DNA from: Streptomyces sp. R302
GTDB lineage: Bacteria > Actinomycetota > Actinomycetes > Streptomycetales > Streptomycetaceae
Direction of reading: 5' to 3'
Length of the DNA stretch: 64,000 nucleotides
NCBI RefSeq assembly: GCF_012927245.1
Contig: NZ_JABBGE010000003.1
Coordinates: 496,001 to 560,000, forward strand
Below the pieces are notes generated by a model, which saw only the letters and a list, made by a program, of their open reading frames with translations, was not told the origin of the DNA and made no database searches. This document shows positions 28,163-37,842 of this stretch, in pieces (position 1 is the stretch's first letter; every line of letters starts with the position of its first letter). The position numbers were made by a program, and so were the translations under genes.

Positions 28163-28336
28163 ATGGCGACGCAGATGCCGGAGCGCGACGACCGCACCGC
28201 CGACGACCGCACCGCCGAGGAGCGCGTCTCGATGAGCGAGCTGCTGGCCTCCTGCGCCGCGGCCACCGCCGTCTCGACCCCGCCGCGCCCCGAGCCCCGG
28301 GAGCCCCAGGCGGACCTGCGGGACGAGGCCGCGTAA
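28163..28336 (+). CDS. Small ORF of 57 residues behind an iron box
   Basis: I do not recognise this protein. A good GGGAGG ribosome site precedes ATG 28163. The N-terminus is acidic with a DDRTADDRTAEER repeat, then SMSELLASCAAATAV (a short helix with one Cys near residue 31), then a proline/glutamate tail. No signal peptide or membrane segment is seen. It lies between tsaE and a minus-strand YkuD-fold gene. The iron box implies DmdR control, so it may be an iron-limitation small protein. Reality as a gene is likely but unproven. Confidence 0.65.
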   Translation: MATQMPERDDRTADDRTAEERVSMSELLASCAAATAVSTPPRPEPREPQADLRDEAA

Positions 28337-28352
28337 CCCTTCCGGGGACGGT

Positions 28353-28413
28353 TTCGGGGGCGGACGCCAGGCTTCGGGGGGGCAGGCGTCAGGCTTCGGG
28401 GGCGGGCGTCAGG
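28353..28413. repeat. Three short tandem repeats over the stop of the YkuD-fold gene
   Basis: Units of 20, 22 and 19 bases begin TTCGGGGG at 28353, 28373 and 28395. Read on the minus strand, the gene stop TGA lies in the first unit, and the second unit repeats TGACGCC. No coding role was seen. Confidence 0.85.
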
Positions 28414-28978
28414 AGACGACGACGATCTTCGCGCCGATCGACGCGAAGGTCCACATCGCGTCGCCGTCCGCCCGCTTCATCCGGATGCCGCCGGTCTTCC
28501 TCGACGGGTCGGGCGCGGGCGTCGAGCCGTCGACCGCCGCGCTGAAGCCGATCGTCACGTTCTCCACCGTCGTGAAGCGGACCACGTGCTCGATCTGCAC
28601 CCCGTCGGAGCCGCGCACCGAATTGGACCGGGAGGTCACCGCGTACGCCCCCGGCTCCGGGCTCACCGAGCTCGGCATCACCGTGAACGTGCGGACCGCC
28701 TTGTTCTTCTCGTCGACCAGCCACACCCGGCGGTCCCCGAGCGCGTACACCACGCGCTCGCCCTTGCCCGAGGCCGCCGGCACCGCCAGAGGGTTCTTCG
28801 CCGGCTTCTTCGCCCCGGCCGAGGCCGACGCCGACGGGGCGACCGCGCCCGGCGTCCGGGACGACGGCTCCGCGAGGTCCGCCGGCACGCTCGCCGACGC
28901 CTGGTAGGCGAGGAAGGCGACCGCGGCGATCGCCGCCGCGGTGAGCCCGGCCACGAATCCCGAGCTGCTCCTTGCCAC
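28409..28978 (-). CDS. Exported L,D-transpeptidase-fold (YkuD-like) protein lacking the catalytic Cys
   Basis: The 189-residue product has an N-terminal membrane or signal segment (about 8-30), a Ser/Ala/Pro linker and a C-terminal domain. That domain reads like YkuD: VYALGDRRVWLVDEKN, a middle beta region, then KTGGIRMKRADGDAMWTFA and GAKIVVV. In active enzymes this place reads HGC-I/V-R. Here it is T-G-G-I-R, with Gly164 in place of Cys and no His nearby. GTG 28978 with GAGGTGG upstream is the best start. It is probably a binding or regulatory protein. Confidence 0.75.
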   Translation of the reverse strand: MARSSSGFVAGLTAAAIAAVAFLAYQASASVPADLAEPSSRTPGAVAPSASASAGAKKPAKNPLAVPAASGKGERVVYALGDRRVWLVDEKNKAVRTFTVMPSSVSPEPGAYAVTSRSNSVRGSDGVQIEHVVRFTTVENVTIGFSAAVDGSTPAPDPSRKTGGIRMKRADGDAMWTFASIGAKIVVVS

Positions 28979-29099
28979 CGTCTCCACCTCTTCGTACGTA
29001 CGTGCCGAGCCTGACGAGCTGTCGCGCCTGACGGTAGCAGCCGGGCCCCGGCACGGCCGCGCGCCGCATCGCCCGCCCGTGGCGCCGTAGGCTGTTCGC

Positions 29100-29759
29100 G
29101 TGCTGTTGCTCGCCATGGATACCGCCACCCCCGCCGTCACCGTCGCCCTCCACGACGGCACGGCCGTCGTCGCCGAGTCGACCCGCGTCGACGCCCGCCG
29201 CCACGGAGAGCTGCTGCTCCCCGCCGTCGACCGGGTCCTCAAGGAGGCCGGGACCGCGCTCGACGCGGTGACCGGGATCGTGGTCGGGGTCGGCCCCGGC
29301 CCCTACACCGGACTGCGGGTGGGACTCGTCACCGCCGCCGCCTTCTCCTCCGCGCTCGGCGGGGTGCCGGTGCACGGCCTGTGCACCCTCGACGGCCTCG
29401 CGTACGCCTCCGGCATCGAGGGCCCCTTCGCGGTGGCGACCGACGCCCGCCGCAAGGAGGTCTACTGGGCGCGGTACGACGACGCCCGCACCCGCGTCAC
29501 CGACGCCTCCGTCGACCGGCCCGCCGACATCGCCGACCGGCTCGCCGGGCTCCCGGTGGTCGGCGCGGGCGCCCTGCTCTACCCGGACGCCTTCCCCGAC
29601 GCCCGCGGCCCCGAGCACCAGTCCGCCGGCGCGCTCGCCGCCCTCGCGGCGGAGCGGCTCGCGGCGGGCGGCGAGGGCTTCCTCGACCCGCAGCCGATGT
29701 ACCTGCGGCGGCCCGACGCGCAGGTGCCGAAGAACTACAAGGTGGTCACCCCCCAGTGA
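29100..29759 (+). CDS. tsaB: tRNA t6A modification protein TsaB
   Basis: TsaB is the inactive ASKHA-fold partner that dimerises with TsaD. The 219-residue product begins [16 protein letters not shown] and has [14 protein letters not shown] near residue 65. It starts at GTG 29100. The stop overlaps the rimI start (GTGA). Confidence 0.94.
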   Translation: MLLLAMDTATPAVTVALHDGTAVVAESTRVDARRHGELLLPAVDRVLKEAGTALDAVTGIVVGVGPGPYTGLRVGLVTAAAFSSALGGVPVHGLCTLDGLAYASGIEGPFAVATDARRKEVYWARYDDARTRVTDASVDRPADIADRLAGLPVVGAGALLYPDAFPDARGPEHQSAGALAALAAERLAAGGEGFLDPQPMYLRRPDAQVPKNYKVVTPQ

Positions 29760-30259
29760 GCGGGGACGTGGCGGGCGGCGAGGCCGTGCTGCGCGAGATG
29801 CGCTGGTGGGACCTGCCGCAGGTGCTGGCCCTCGAGGCCGACCTCTTCCCCGAGGACGCCTGGTCGGAGGGGATGTTCTGGTCCGAGCTGGCGCACGCGC
29901 GCGGGCCCCGGGCCACCCGGCGGTACGTGGTCGCCGAGACCCCCTCGGGGGAGCTCGCCGGGTACGCGGGTCTGGCGGCGGCCGGCGGGCTCGGGGACGT
30001 GCAGACCATCGCCGTCGCCCGCGCGCAGTGGGGCACCGGGCTCGGCGCCCGGCTCCTCACCGACCTCCTCCAGCACGCCACCGCCTTCGAGTGCGACGAG
30101 GTCCTGCTCGAAGTGCGCGTGGACAACACCCGGGCGCAGAAGCTGTACGAGCGCTTCGGCTTCGAGCCCATCGGCTTCCGGCGCGGCTACTACCAGCCGG
30201 GCAACGTCGACGCGCTCGTGATGCGACTGACTGTTCAAGGAACTGGGACCGAAATCTGA
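29756..30259 (+). CDS. rimI: Ribosomal-protein-S18-alanine N-acetyltransferase (GNAT)
   Basis: The 167-residue GNAT protein has the acetyl-CoA loop area in [15 protein letters not shown] and the RimI-typical [22 protein letters not shown]. The start GTG overlaps the tsaB stop by 4 bases and its stop overlaps the tsaD ATG by 1 base, so the genes are translationally coupled. S18 as substrate is inferred from family and context. Confidence 0.92.
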   Translation: MSGDVAGGEAVLREMRWWDLPQVLALEADLFPEDAWSEGMFWSELAHARGPRATRRYVVAETPSGELAGYAGLAAAGGLGDVQTIAVARAQWGTGLGARLLTDLLQHATAFECDEVLLEVRVDNTRAQKLYERFGFEPIGFRRGYYQPGNVDALVMRLTVQGTGTEI

Positions 30260-31353
30260 TGGCTGCTGACGAACCCCTCGTGCTCGGCATCGAGACCTCC
30301 TGCGACGAGACCGGCGTCGGCATCGTGCACGGCACCACCCTCCTCGCCGACGCCGTGGCCTCCAGCGTCGACACCCACGCCCGCTTCGGCGGCGTCGTGC
30401 CCGAGATCGCCTCCCGGGCGCACCTGGAGGCGATGGTCCCGACGATCGAGCGGGCCCTGAAGACCGCCGGCGTCTCCGCGAAGGACCTCGACGGCATCGC
30501 GGTCACCGCGGGCCCCGGCCTCGCGGGCGCCCTGCTCGTCGGCGTCTCCGCGGCCAAGGCGTACGCCTTCGCGCTCGGCAAGCCGCTGTACGGCGTCAAC
30601 CACCTGGCCTCGCACATCTGCGTCGACCAGCTGGAGCACGGCAAGCTGCCCGAGCCGACGATGGCGCTGCTCGTCTCCGGCGGGCACTCCTCGCTGCTGC
30701 TCTCCGCCGACATCACCTCCGACGTGCGGCCGATGGGCGCGACGATCGACGACGCGGCCGGCGAGGCCTTCGACAAGATCGCCCGCGTGCTCGACCTGGG
30801 CTTCCCCGGCGGCCCGGTCATCGACCGGCTCGCCCGGGAGGGCGACCCGGCCGCCATCGCGTTCCCGCGCGGCCTGTCGGGCGCCAAGGACCCCGCGTAC
30901 GACTTCTCCTTCTCCGGGCTCAAGACCGCCGTGGCCCGCTGGATCGAGGCGAAGCGGGCGGCCGGCGAGGAGGTGCCGGTGCGGGACGTGGCCGCGTCCT
31001 TCCAGGAGGCCGTCGTCGACGTCCTCACCCGCAAGGCCGTCCGGGCCTGCAAGGACGAGGGCGTCGACCATCTGATGATCGGCGGCGGCGTCGCCGCGAA
31101 CTCGCGGCTGAGGGCGCTCGCGCAGGAGCGCTGCGAGCGGGCCGGGATCCGGCTCCGGGTGCCCCGGCCGGGCCTGTGCACCGACAACGGCGCGATGGTC
31201 GCCGCGCTCGGCGCCGAGATGGTCGCCCGCAACCGGGCCGCCTCCGACCTGGAACTGTCGGCGGACTCGTCCCTCCCGGTGACCGACCCGCACGTCCCCG
31301 GACACGCCCACGACCACGTGCACGAGATCAGCAAGGAGAACCTCTACTCGTGA
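30259..31353 (+). CDS. tsaD: tRNA N6-threonylcarbamoyladenosine synthase TsaD
   Basis: TsaD transfers the threonylcarbamoyl group to A37 of tRNA. The 364-residue product has [11 protein letters not shown] at the start, the metal site HLASH (His115 and His119), SGGHSS, and a late CTDNGAMVA. Its C-terminus carries an unusual His/Asp run (HDHVHE). The small gene behind overlaps it by 4 bases. Confidence 0.96.
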   Translation: MAADEPLVLGIETSCDETGVGIVHGTTLLADAVASSVDTHARFGGVVPEIASRAHLEAMVPTIERALKTAGVSAKDLDGIAVTAGPGLAGALLVGVSAAKAYAFALGKPLYGVNHLASHICVDQLEHGKLPEPTMALLVSGGHSSLLLSADITSDVRPMGATIDDAAGEAFDKIARVLDLGFPGGPVIDRLAREGDPAAIAFPRGLSGAKDPAYDFSFSGLKTAVARWIEAKRAAGEEVPVRDVAASFQEAVVDVLTRKAVRACKDEGVDHLMIGGGVAANSRLRALAQERCERAGIRLRVPRPGLCTDNGAMVAALGAEMVARNRAASDLELSADSSLPVTDPHVPGHAHDHVHEISKENLYS

Positions 31354-31604
31354 GGGTCACGCTCATGTGGGAGGCCCGGGCCGTGCAGGGCCGCGGCCCC
31401 GAGCTCCTGGAGTGGGCCCGGGCCCGGGTCCTGGCGCGCGAGCCGCTCCGCCGGGAGGTCTTCCGCGCGCCCCAGGACCGGGTCCTCGTCCTCACCTGGT
31501 GGGAGGCGGACGCGTTCGACGACGAGCTGCCCGAGCTGCCGGAGCCGGACGCGGAGCTGATCACCCGTCCGGTCCACCGCTGGCGCTTCGAATCGGTCGA
31601 ATAG
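31350..31604 (+). CDS. Conserved-looking 84-residue protein coupled to tsaD
   Basis: The GTG overlaps the tsaD stop by 4 bases. The product is short, soluble and rich in Arg and Glu, with [20 protein letters not shown] and an ending [10 protein letters not shown] do not recognise a family; the beta-alpha pattern could be a ferredoxin-like (ABM-type) fold, but this is a guess. Coupling suggests a link to tRNA modification or simply shared transcription. Confidence 0.65.
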   Translation: MRVTLMWEARAVQGRGPELLEWARARVLAREPLRREVFRAPQDRVLVLTWWEADAFDDELPELPEPDAELITRPVHRWRFESVE

Positions 31605-31659
31605 GCGAATAGTTCGACGATTGGGCAACCTTTCCATCGGATCGGGCATCCCACAGCCC

Positions 31660-32511
31660 GTGAAGAAGCAGATCGCGGTGTGGGCGGCGCTGACCGCAGT
31701 GACCCTCCTGATGACGGGCTGCACGGCCGAGGTCCCGCCCACGGCCGTGGCCCCCGCCCCGGCCCGGGCGACGCCGTCGAAGACGGTCGCCGCCGCCCCG
31801 GAACCGGCGCCCGCCCCGGAGGCGGCCAGGGCGGCCGCGTACCGCAAGTGGGGGATCAAGCCCCTCCCCGCGCCGCCCGCCCCGCCCGCCGCCAAGCCGG
31901 TGAAGCGGAAGCCGGGCGGGCCGGTCCCGGTGATCAGCGACATCCCGACCACCGACAAGGTCGTCTTCCTCACCATCGACGACGGGGCCGAGAAGGACCC
32001 CGAGTTCGTGCGGATGATGGACGAACTCGGCGTCCCCTTCACCATGTTCCTCACCGACTCGGTGATCAGCGGGGACTACAAGTACTTCGCTCCGCTCGTC
32101 GCGCAGGGCCACGGCGTCGCCAACCACACGCTCACCCACCCCAACCTGCGCACCCTCTCCCCGGAGGCCCAGCGCCGCGAGATCTGCGGCCAGCAGGAGA
32201 AGCTGCGGAAGCGGTACGGCACCGCCCCGCGCCTCTTCCGCCCGCCCTACGGCAACTGGAACGAGGCCACCCGCGCCGCCGCCGGCACCTGCGGCGTCGA
32301 CGCGATCGTCCTCTGGCGCGAGTCCATGCAGATCAAGAACATGCAGTACCAGCGCGGCGACCGGAAGCTCCACCCCGGCGACATCGTCCTCGCCCACTTC
32401 CGCGGCCCCGGCGAACTCAAGGGCCGCACCATGACCGAGATGACGGCGACGATGCTGCGGAAGATCCAGGAACAGGGCTTCACGGTGGCCCGCCTGGAGG
32501 ACTACGTCTGA
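31660..32511 (+). CDS. Lipoprotein polysaccharide deacetylase (NodB fold), copy 1
   Basis: The 283-residue product has a lipoprotein signal with lipobox MTGC (Cys21), a Pro/Ala linker with YRKWGIKPLP, then a NodB domain. It shows motif 1 TIDDG, metal motif 2 NHTLTH, motif 3 RPPYGNWNE and a late LAHFRG. GTG 31660 puts the lipobox in place; an in-frame TTG 39 bases upstream is less likely. The substrate could be peptidoglycan, a wall polymer or external chitin-like glycan. A close paralogue lies at 34452-35393. Confidence 0.88.
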   Translation: MKKQIAVWAALTAVTLLMTGCTAEVPPTAVAPAPARATPSKTVAAAPEPAPAPEAARAAAYRKWGIKPLPAPPAPPAAKPVKRKPGGPVPVISDIPTTDKVVFLTIDDGAEKDPEFVRMMDELGVPFTMFLTDSVISGDYKYFAPLVAQGHGVANHTLTHPNLRTLSPEAQRREICGQQEKLRKRYGTAPRLFRPPYGNWNEATRAAAGTCGVDAIVLWRESMQIKNMQYQRGDRKLHPGDIVLAHFRGPGELKGRTMTEMTATMLRKIQEQGFTVARLEDYV

Positions 32512-32551
32512 GGTCACCGGACCGGATGACGGGACGGCTAGGGTGCTGGGC

Positions 32552-33208
32552 ATGTCCGCGCGCATACCGCTGCCCCCGCCGCCCCCGCCCGTCGAGCTCC
32601 GCAGCTGGCCCGGCCGGGAGGCGCTGCTCGCGGACCGGGCGCTGGCGATGGGGGAGTCGACCCGGCGGCTGCTCGGCGGGGGGAGGTTCGCGCTGTTCGC
32701 CGGGGCGGTGCTGGTGCTCCAGCTCGGCTGGGGCATGGTCGGCGTGCTGCTCGTCGACCTCGGCCGCGGGGCGGTCCTCGACCCGATCGGCTTCCTCGTC
32801 GGGCTGGTCATCGCCGCCCTCGGCCTCGGGGTGATGGTCCCGGGCGTCTGGCTCGCGGTGCGCGGGGTGCGCCGGGACCGCGTGGTGCGCGCACGGCTGC
32901 TCGCCTGGGCCGCCCTGGACCGGCACGGGCCGACGGACGCGCGGCTGCGGGCGCCCGTCGCCAGCGCCTGCTGGATGGCGGTGTCCGCCGCCCTGTGCGG
33001 GCTCGGGCTGTGGCTGGGTTTCGCCGTGCCCGCCGGGACGGACCCGGCGGACGGCTACGGCCTCGTCGCGTACGGCATGGGCGTCGCGCTGATCCTCTGG
33101 ATCAACGGCCTGATCGGGCTCTTCAAGGCCGTCGGGCACTTCCGGATGGCGCTCAGGCTGGTGCCGGCCGGCCGATCAGCATCGTCGGGGCCCCCGCGAC
33201 ACGTGTGA
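32552..33208 (+). CDS. Four-segment membrane protein of unknown function
   Basis: The 218-residue product has a proline run near the N-terminus (about residues 6-14) and four hydrophobic segments in two pairs (about 44-95 and 135-195). No catalytic motif was seen and I do not recognise the family. ATG 32552 is preferred to GTG 32543. The last 56 bases overlap the 3' end of the convergent methyltransferase gene. Confidence 0.65.
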   Translation: MSARIPLPPPPPPVELRSWPGREALLADRALAMGESTRRLLGGGRFALFAGAVLVLQLGWGMVGVLLVDLGRGAVLDPIGFLVGLVIAALGLGVMVPGVWLAVRGVRRDRVVRARLLAWAALDRHGPTDARLRAPVASACWMAVSAALCGLGLWLGFAVPAGTDPADGYGLVAYGMGVALILWINGLIGLFKAVGHFRMALRLVPAGRSASSGPPRHV

Positions 33209-34328
33209 GCAGGACCGTCGCCGCGTTCGGGCCCTTCGGCTTCACCTTGCGCCGGATCTCCTCCGGCTCGACGGCCGAGCCGCGCTTCTTCACCGTCAGG
33301 TGGCCGACCTCGCGCTCGTGCAGCAGGGCCTTCAGCTTCTTGAGGTTGAAGGGCAGCGTGTCGGTGATCTCGTAGGCGGAGGCGTACGGGGTGGGGCGCA
33401 GCTCGTCCGCGGTGACGTACGCGATCGTCCCGTCGATCAGGCCGCCGTCCAGCTCCTCGGCGGCCTCGGCGACCAGGTGCGCGCGGATGACGGCGCCGTC
33501 GGGCTCGTAGAGGTACCGGCCGACGGGGCGGACCGCCGGGTCGGGCAGGCCGCGGCCGGTGAGGCTCGCGCCGGAGGGCAGCAGGGTGGCGCGGCGCGCG
33601 CCCGGCTCCGTACCGAACCAGAGGACGGCCTCCTTCACGTCCCCGCCGTCCGAGATCCACTCGGCCTCGGCCTCGTCCGGGACGGTTTCGTGGGGGATGC
33701 CGGGGGCGATCTTCAGGGCCGCGCGCGGCGCCTTGCGGGCGGCGTCGATCGCCCAGGAGAGCGGCGGGGAGTACGCCTCGGGGTCGAAGACACGGCCCCG
33801 GCCGCCGCGCCGCGCCGGGTCGACGAAGACGGCGTCGTAGGGGCTGGTGTCGATCTCGGTGACGTCGGCGCAGCGCACCTCGATCAGGCCGTCGAGGCCG
33901 AGCGCGGCGGCGTTGGCGCGGGCGACCTCGGCGGTGAGCGGGTCGCGGTCGACGGCGAGGACGGAGATGCCGGCGCGGGCGAGCGCGAGGGCGTCGCCGC
34001 CGATGCCGGAGCAGAGGTCGGCGACCGAGCCGACGCCGAGGGCCTTGAGGCGGGCCGCGCGGTAGGTGCCGACGGTCGCGCGGGTGGACTGCTCGACGCC
34101 GTTCGGCGTGAAGTACATGCGGTACGCGTCCTCGGGCCCGAACTTCGCCACCGCGCGCTGCCGCAGCCGGGCCTGCCCGAGGGCGGCCGAGACCAGCTCG
34201 GCGGGGTGGTCGCGGCGCAGCCGGGAGGCGACCGCCAGTTCCCGGGCGGGGTCGTAGTCGCGGAGGGCGGCGAGGAGCGTCTGGCCCTCGGGGGCGAGCA
34301 GGGCGGTGAAGGCGGCGAGGTCGGTCAC
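33153..34328 (-). CDS. Class I SAM-dependent methyltransferase, THUMP-like type
   Basis: The 391-residue product has SAM motif ADLCSGIGGDALALA near residue 95, a post-motif acidic residue in VLAVDRDP, and the VFVDPARRGGRGRVF motif that replaces NPPY in this group. The C-terminal part (FNLKKLKALL, VGHLTVKKRG) is THUMP-like, which suggests an RNA substrate. GTG 34328 is the start; much longer open frame upstream is high-GC artefact. It overlaps its convergent neighbour. Confidence 0.82.
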   Translation of the reverse strand: MTDLAAFTALLAPEGQTLLAALRDYDPARELAVASRLRRDHPAELVSAALGQARLRQRAVAKFGPEDAYRMYFTPNGVEQSTRATVGTYRAARLKALGVGSVADLCSGIGGDALALARAGISVLAVDRDPLTAEVARANAAALGLDGLIEVRCADVTEIDTSPYDAVFVDPARRGGRGRVFDPEAYSPPLSWAIDAARKAPRAALKIAPGIPHETVPDEAEAEWISDGGDVKEAVLWFGTEPGARRATLLPSGASLTGRGLPDPAVRPVGRYLYEPDGAVIRAHLVAEAAEELDGGLIDGTIAYVTADELRPTPYASAYEITDTLPFNLKKLKALLHEREVGHLTVKKRGSAVEPEEIRRKVKPKGPNAATVLLTRVAGAPTMLIGRPAPA

Positions 34329-34451
34329 CGTCCCATTCTCCCTGTGGGCCGGGCGGGGGACGGTGGGGCCGCCTCGGCGGTGTCGCGGCCGGAGGGGCGG
34401 GTCGCGCTGACAGGATGCGGCGCCATACGACTCGTGCGACAAAAGGAAGAA

Positions 34452-35393
34452 ATGATGACAAAGGGTGGCTCGCGCCGTGTCCTGGGGGCCGCGCTCCTCG
34501 TCGCCGCGCTCACCTCCACCGCCGCCTGCTCCGGTGGCTCCGGCACCGGCTCGGGAGCGGGCTCCGGCGGCGCCCCCGCGCCCGCCGCGGGCCAGCAGGC
34601 CCCGGCGAAGACCGCCGCCCAGCTCGCCGCCGAGCGCGCCGCCGCGAAGAAGGCCGCGCTGGCGAAGCGGCGGGCCGCGCGGGCCGCCGCCGCGAAGAAG
34701 TGGGGGCTCAAGCGGACCCCCCTCGAAGCCCCCGCCCCGCCGAAGACCAAGCCGAAGATCACCACCCGCAAGGGCTTCGAGACCGACGGCGAGGGCCTGC
34801 CGCCCGTCTTCACCACCGTCCCCACCAAGGAGAAGATCGTCTTCCTGACGATCGACGACGGCTCCGAGAAGGATCCCGATCTCATCCGGATGATGGCCGA
34901 CCTCGACATCCCGTACAGCGCCTTCCTCAGCGACTACGTGGTCAGCGACGACTACCCGTACTTCGCGAAGATGCGGAAGTCCCAGCCGCGCGGGGTCGCC
35001 CTCCACAACCACACGCTCAACCACAAGTACCTGCCCGGGCTCTCCTACGCCCGCCAGAAGCGCGAGATCTGCGGCATGCAGGACGTCATCGAGAAGAAGT
35101 ACGGCAAGCGCCCCGAGCTCTTCCGCCCGCCGTACGGCAACTACAACGAGGACACCCTGCGCGCCGCCAAGTCCTGCGGCGTCAAGGCCGTCCCGCTCTG
35201 GGCCTCCGAGGCCTTCCCCGACCACATGGAGTGGCGCGAGTGGGACCGCGACCTCCACCCCGGCGACATCGTCCTCACCCACTTCCGCGGCGAGGAGGAG
35301 TGGAAGGGCAGCATGCCGGACATGATCCGTCGGGTGATGAACGTGATCACCTCGAAGGGGTACGCCGTCGCCAAGCTGGAGGACTACGTATGA
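34452..35393 (+). CDS. Lipoprotein polysaccharide deacetylase (NodB fold), copy 2
   Basis: The 313-residue product has a lipoprotein-like signal ending STAAC (Cys26), a Lys/Ala-rich linker that may be helical (about 50-90, with KKWGLKRTP), and a NodB domain with TIDDG, HNHTLNH, RPPYGNYNE and LTHFRG. It clearly resembles the protein at 31660-32511, including the linker motif. The ribosome site AAAAGGAAG precedes a double ATG. It overlaps the next small gene by 4 bases. Confidence 0.88.
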   Translation: MMTKGGSRRVLGAALLVAALTSTAACSGGSGTGSGAGSGGAPAPAAGQQAPAKTAAQLAAERAAAKKAALAKRRAARAAAAKKWGLKRTPLEAPAPPKTKPKITTRKGFETDGEGLPPVFTTVPTKEKIVFLTIDDGSEKDPDLIRMMADLDIPYSAFLSDYVVSDDYPYFAKMRKSQPRGVALHNHTLNHKYLPGLSYARQKREICGMQDVIEKKYGKRPELFRPPYGNYNEDTLRAAKSCGVKAVPLWASEAFPDHMEWREWDRDLHPGDIVLTHFRGEEEWKGSMPDMIRRVMNVITSKGYAVAKLEDYV

Positions 35394-35554
35394 GCCGCCT
35401 GCGGCCCCTGCTGATCGCCGCCCTCCTCCTCGCCCTCACCGGCTGCGCCTCCGCCGTCGACCCGCTCGAACGCCTCGGCCGCAAGGCCGTCGAGCGGGTC
35501 GGCGACCGCGGTCCGGCCGGCGGAACCGTCCGCGCGGAGGGCGCCACGGAGTGA
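35390..35554 (+). CDS. Small lipoprotein of 54 residues
   Basis: The product has a lipoprotein signal with lipobox LTGC (Cys19) and about 35 mature residues with a short charged helix (DPLERLGRKAVERV). The start overlaps the deacetylase stop by 4 bases (ATGA), so it is probably a co-expressed partner. I do not recognise a family. Confidence 0.7.
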   Translation: MSRLRPLLIAALLLALTGCASAVDPLERLGRKAVERVGDRGPAGGTVRAEGATE

Positions 35555-35558
35555 GGAA

Positions 35559-35585
35559 TTGGCACTCCGCTTGACCGAGTGCTAA
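35559..35585. promoter_or_regulatory. CIRCE operator 1 (HrcA site) of groESL
   Basis: TTGGCACTC-N9-GAGTGCTAA matches the CIRCE consensus TTAGCACTC-N9-GAGTGCTAA at 17 of 18 arm positions. HrcA represses groESL through this site. It overlaps the -35 box of the promoter. Confidence 0.95.
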
Positions 35586-35600
35586 TCGCGGTCATAGTCT
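35571..35600 (+). promoter_or_regulatory. groES-groEL promoter
   Basis: TTGACC (35571-35576) and TAGTCT (35595-35600) are 18 bases apart. The -35 lies inside CIRCE 1 and the start point would fall at the edge of CIRCE 2, so both operators bracket the promoter. Confidence 0.8.
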
Positions 35601-35605
35601 CGGCT

Positions 35606-35632
35606 CTGGCACTCCCCGCAGGAGAGTGCCAG
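35606..35632. promoter_or_regulatory. CIRCE operator 2, perfectly symmetric
   Basis: CTGGCACTC-N9-GAGTGCCAG has perfect arms and the same 9-base spacer as CIRCE 1, centred 47 bases downstream of it. It lies in the untranslated leader just after the predicted start point. Confidence 0.88.
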
Positions 35633-35731
35633 GACAGCGACGGGCAGGTCCGGCACCCGCGACGACGGATCCCGCTGGTCGCGACCCCAGACAGTTAACC
35701 CCGCGAGATCTCCGAAGGGGGAGGTCGGATC

Positions 35732-36040
35732 GTGACGACCGCCAGCTCCAAGGTTGCCATCAAGCCGCTTGAGGACCGCATCGTGGTCCAGCCGCTCGAC
35801 GCCGAGCAGACCACGGCCTCCGGCCTGGTCATTCCGGACACCGCGAAGGAGAAGCCCCAGGAGGGCGCCGTCCTCGCCGTGGGCCCGGGCCGCTTCGAGA
35901 ACGGCGAGCGCCTGCCGCTCGACGTCAAGGTCGGCGACGTCGTGCTCTACAGCAAGTACGGCGGCACCGAGGTGAAGTACAACGGCGACGAGTACCTCGT
36001 CCTCTCGGCCCGCGACGTGCTCGCGATCATCGAGAAGTAA
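35732..36040 (+). CDS. groES: Co-chaperonin GroES
   Basis: GroES caps the GroEL chamber. The 102-residue product has [21 protein letters not shown], the mobile-loop region, and [21 protein letters not shown]. It starts at GTG 35732 after GGGGGAGG. groEL follows after 110 bases that contain a hairpin. Confidence 0.97.
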   Translation: MTTASSKVAIKPLEDRIVVQPLDAEQTTASGLVIPDTAKEKPQEGAVLAVGPGRFENGERLPLDVKVGDVVLYSKYGGTEVKYNGDEYLVLSARDVLAIIEK

Positions 36041-36063
36041 GACGAGCAGTACCTGCTGTGACA

Positions 36064-36107
36064 CCGCGCCCCTGACCCCCTGATTCCACGGGCGTCCAGG
36101 GGCGCGG
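36064..36107 (+). terminator. Hairpin between groES and groEL
   Basis: CCGCGCCCCTG (36064-36074) pairs with CAGGGGCGCGG (36097-36107), an 11-bp stem with a 22-base loop followed by TTCGCTTTT. It could be a partial terminator or an mRNA-processing site that sets different GroES and GroEL levels. Confidence 0.6.
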
Positions 36108-36141
36108 TTCGCTTTTCCCACACGAATTCCGAGAGGGCTGA

Positions 36142-37779
<1,638 letters not shown>

Positions 37780-37795
37780 GGCCACTGACCGATCA

Positions 37796-37836
37796 CCGAG
37801 GCCCGGTGCCCCCGTCGCGGGGGCACCGGGCCTCGG
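37796..37836. terminator. Terminator behind groEL
   Basis: A perfect 19-bp stem (37796-37814 with 37818-37836) closes on a three-base TCG loop. The next gene runs toward it on the minus strand, so it probably works in both directions. Confidence 0.9.
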
Positions 37837-37842
37837 TGCTTC

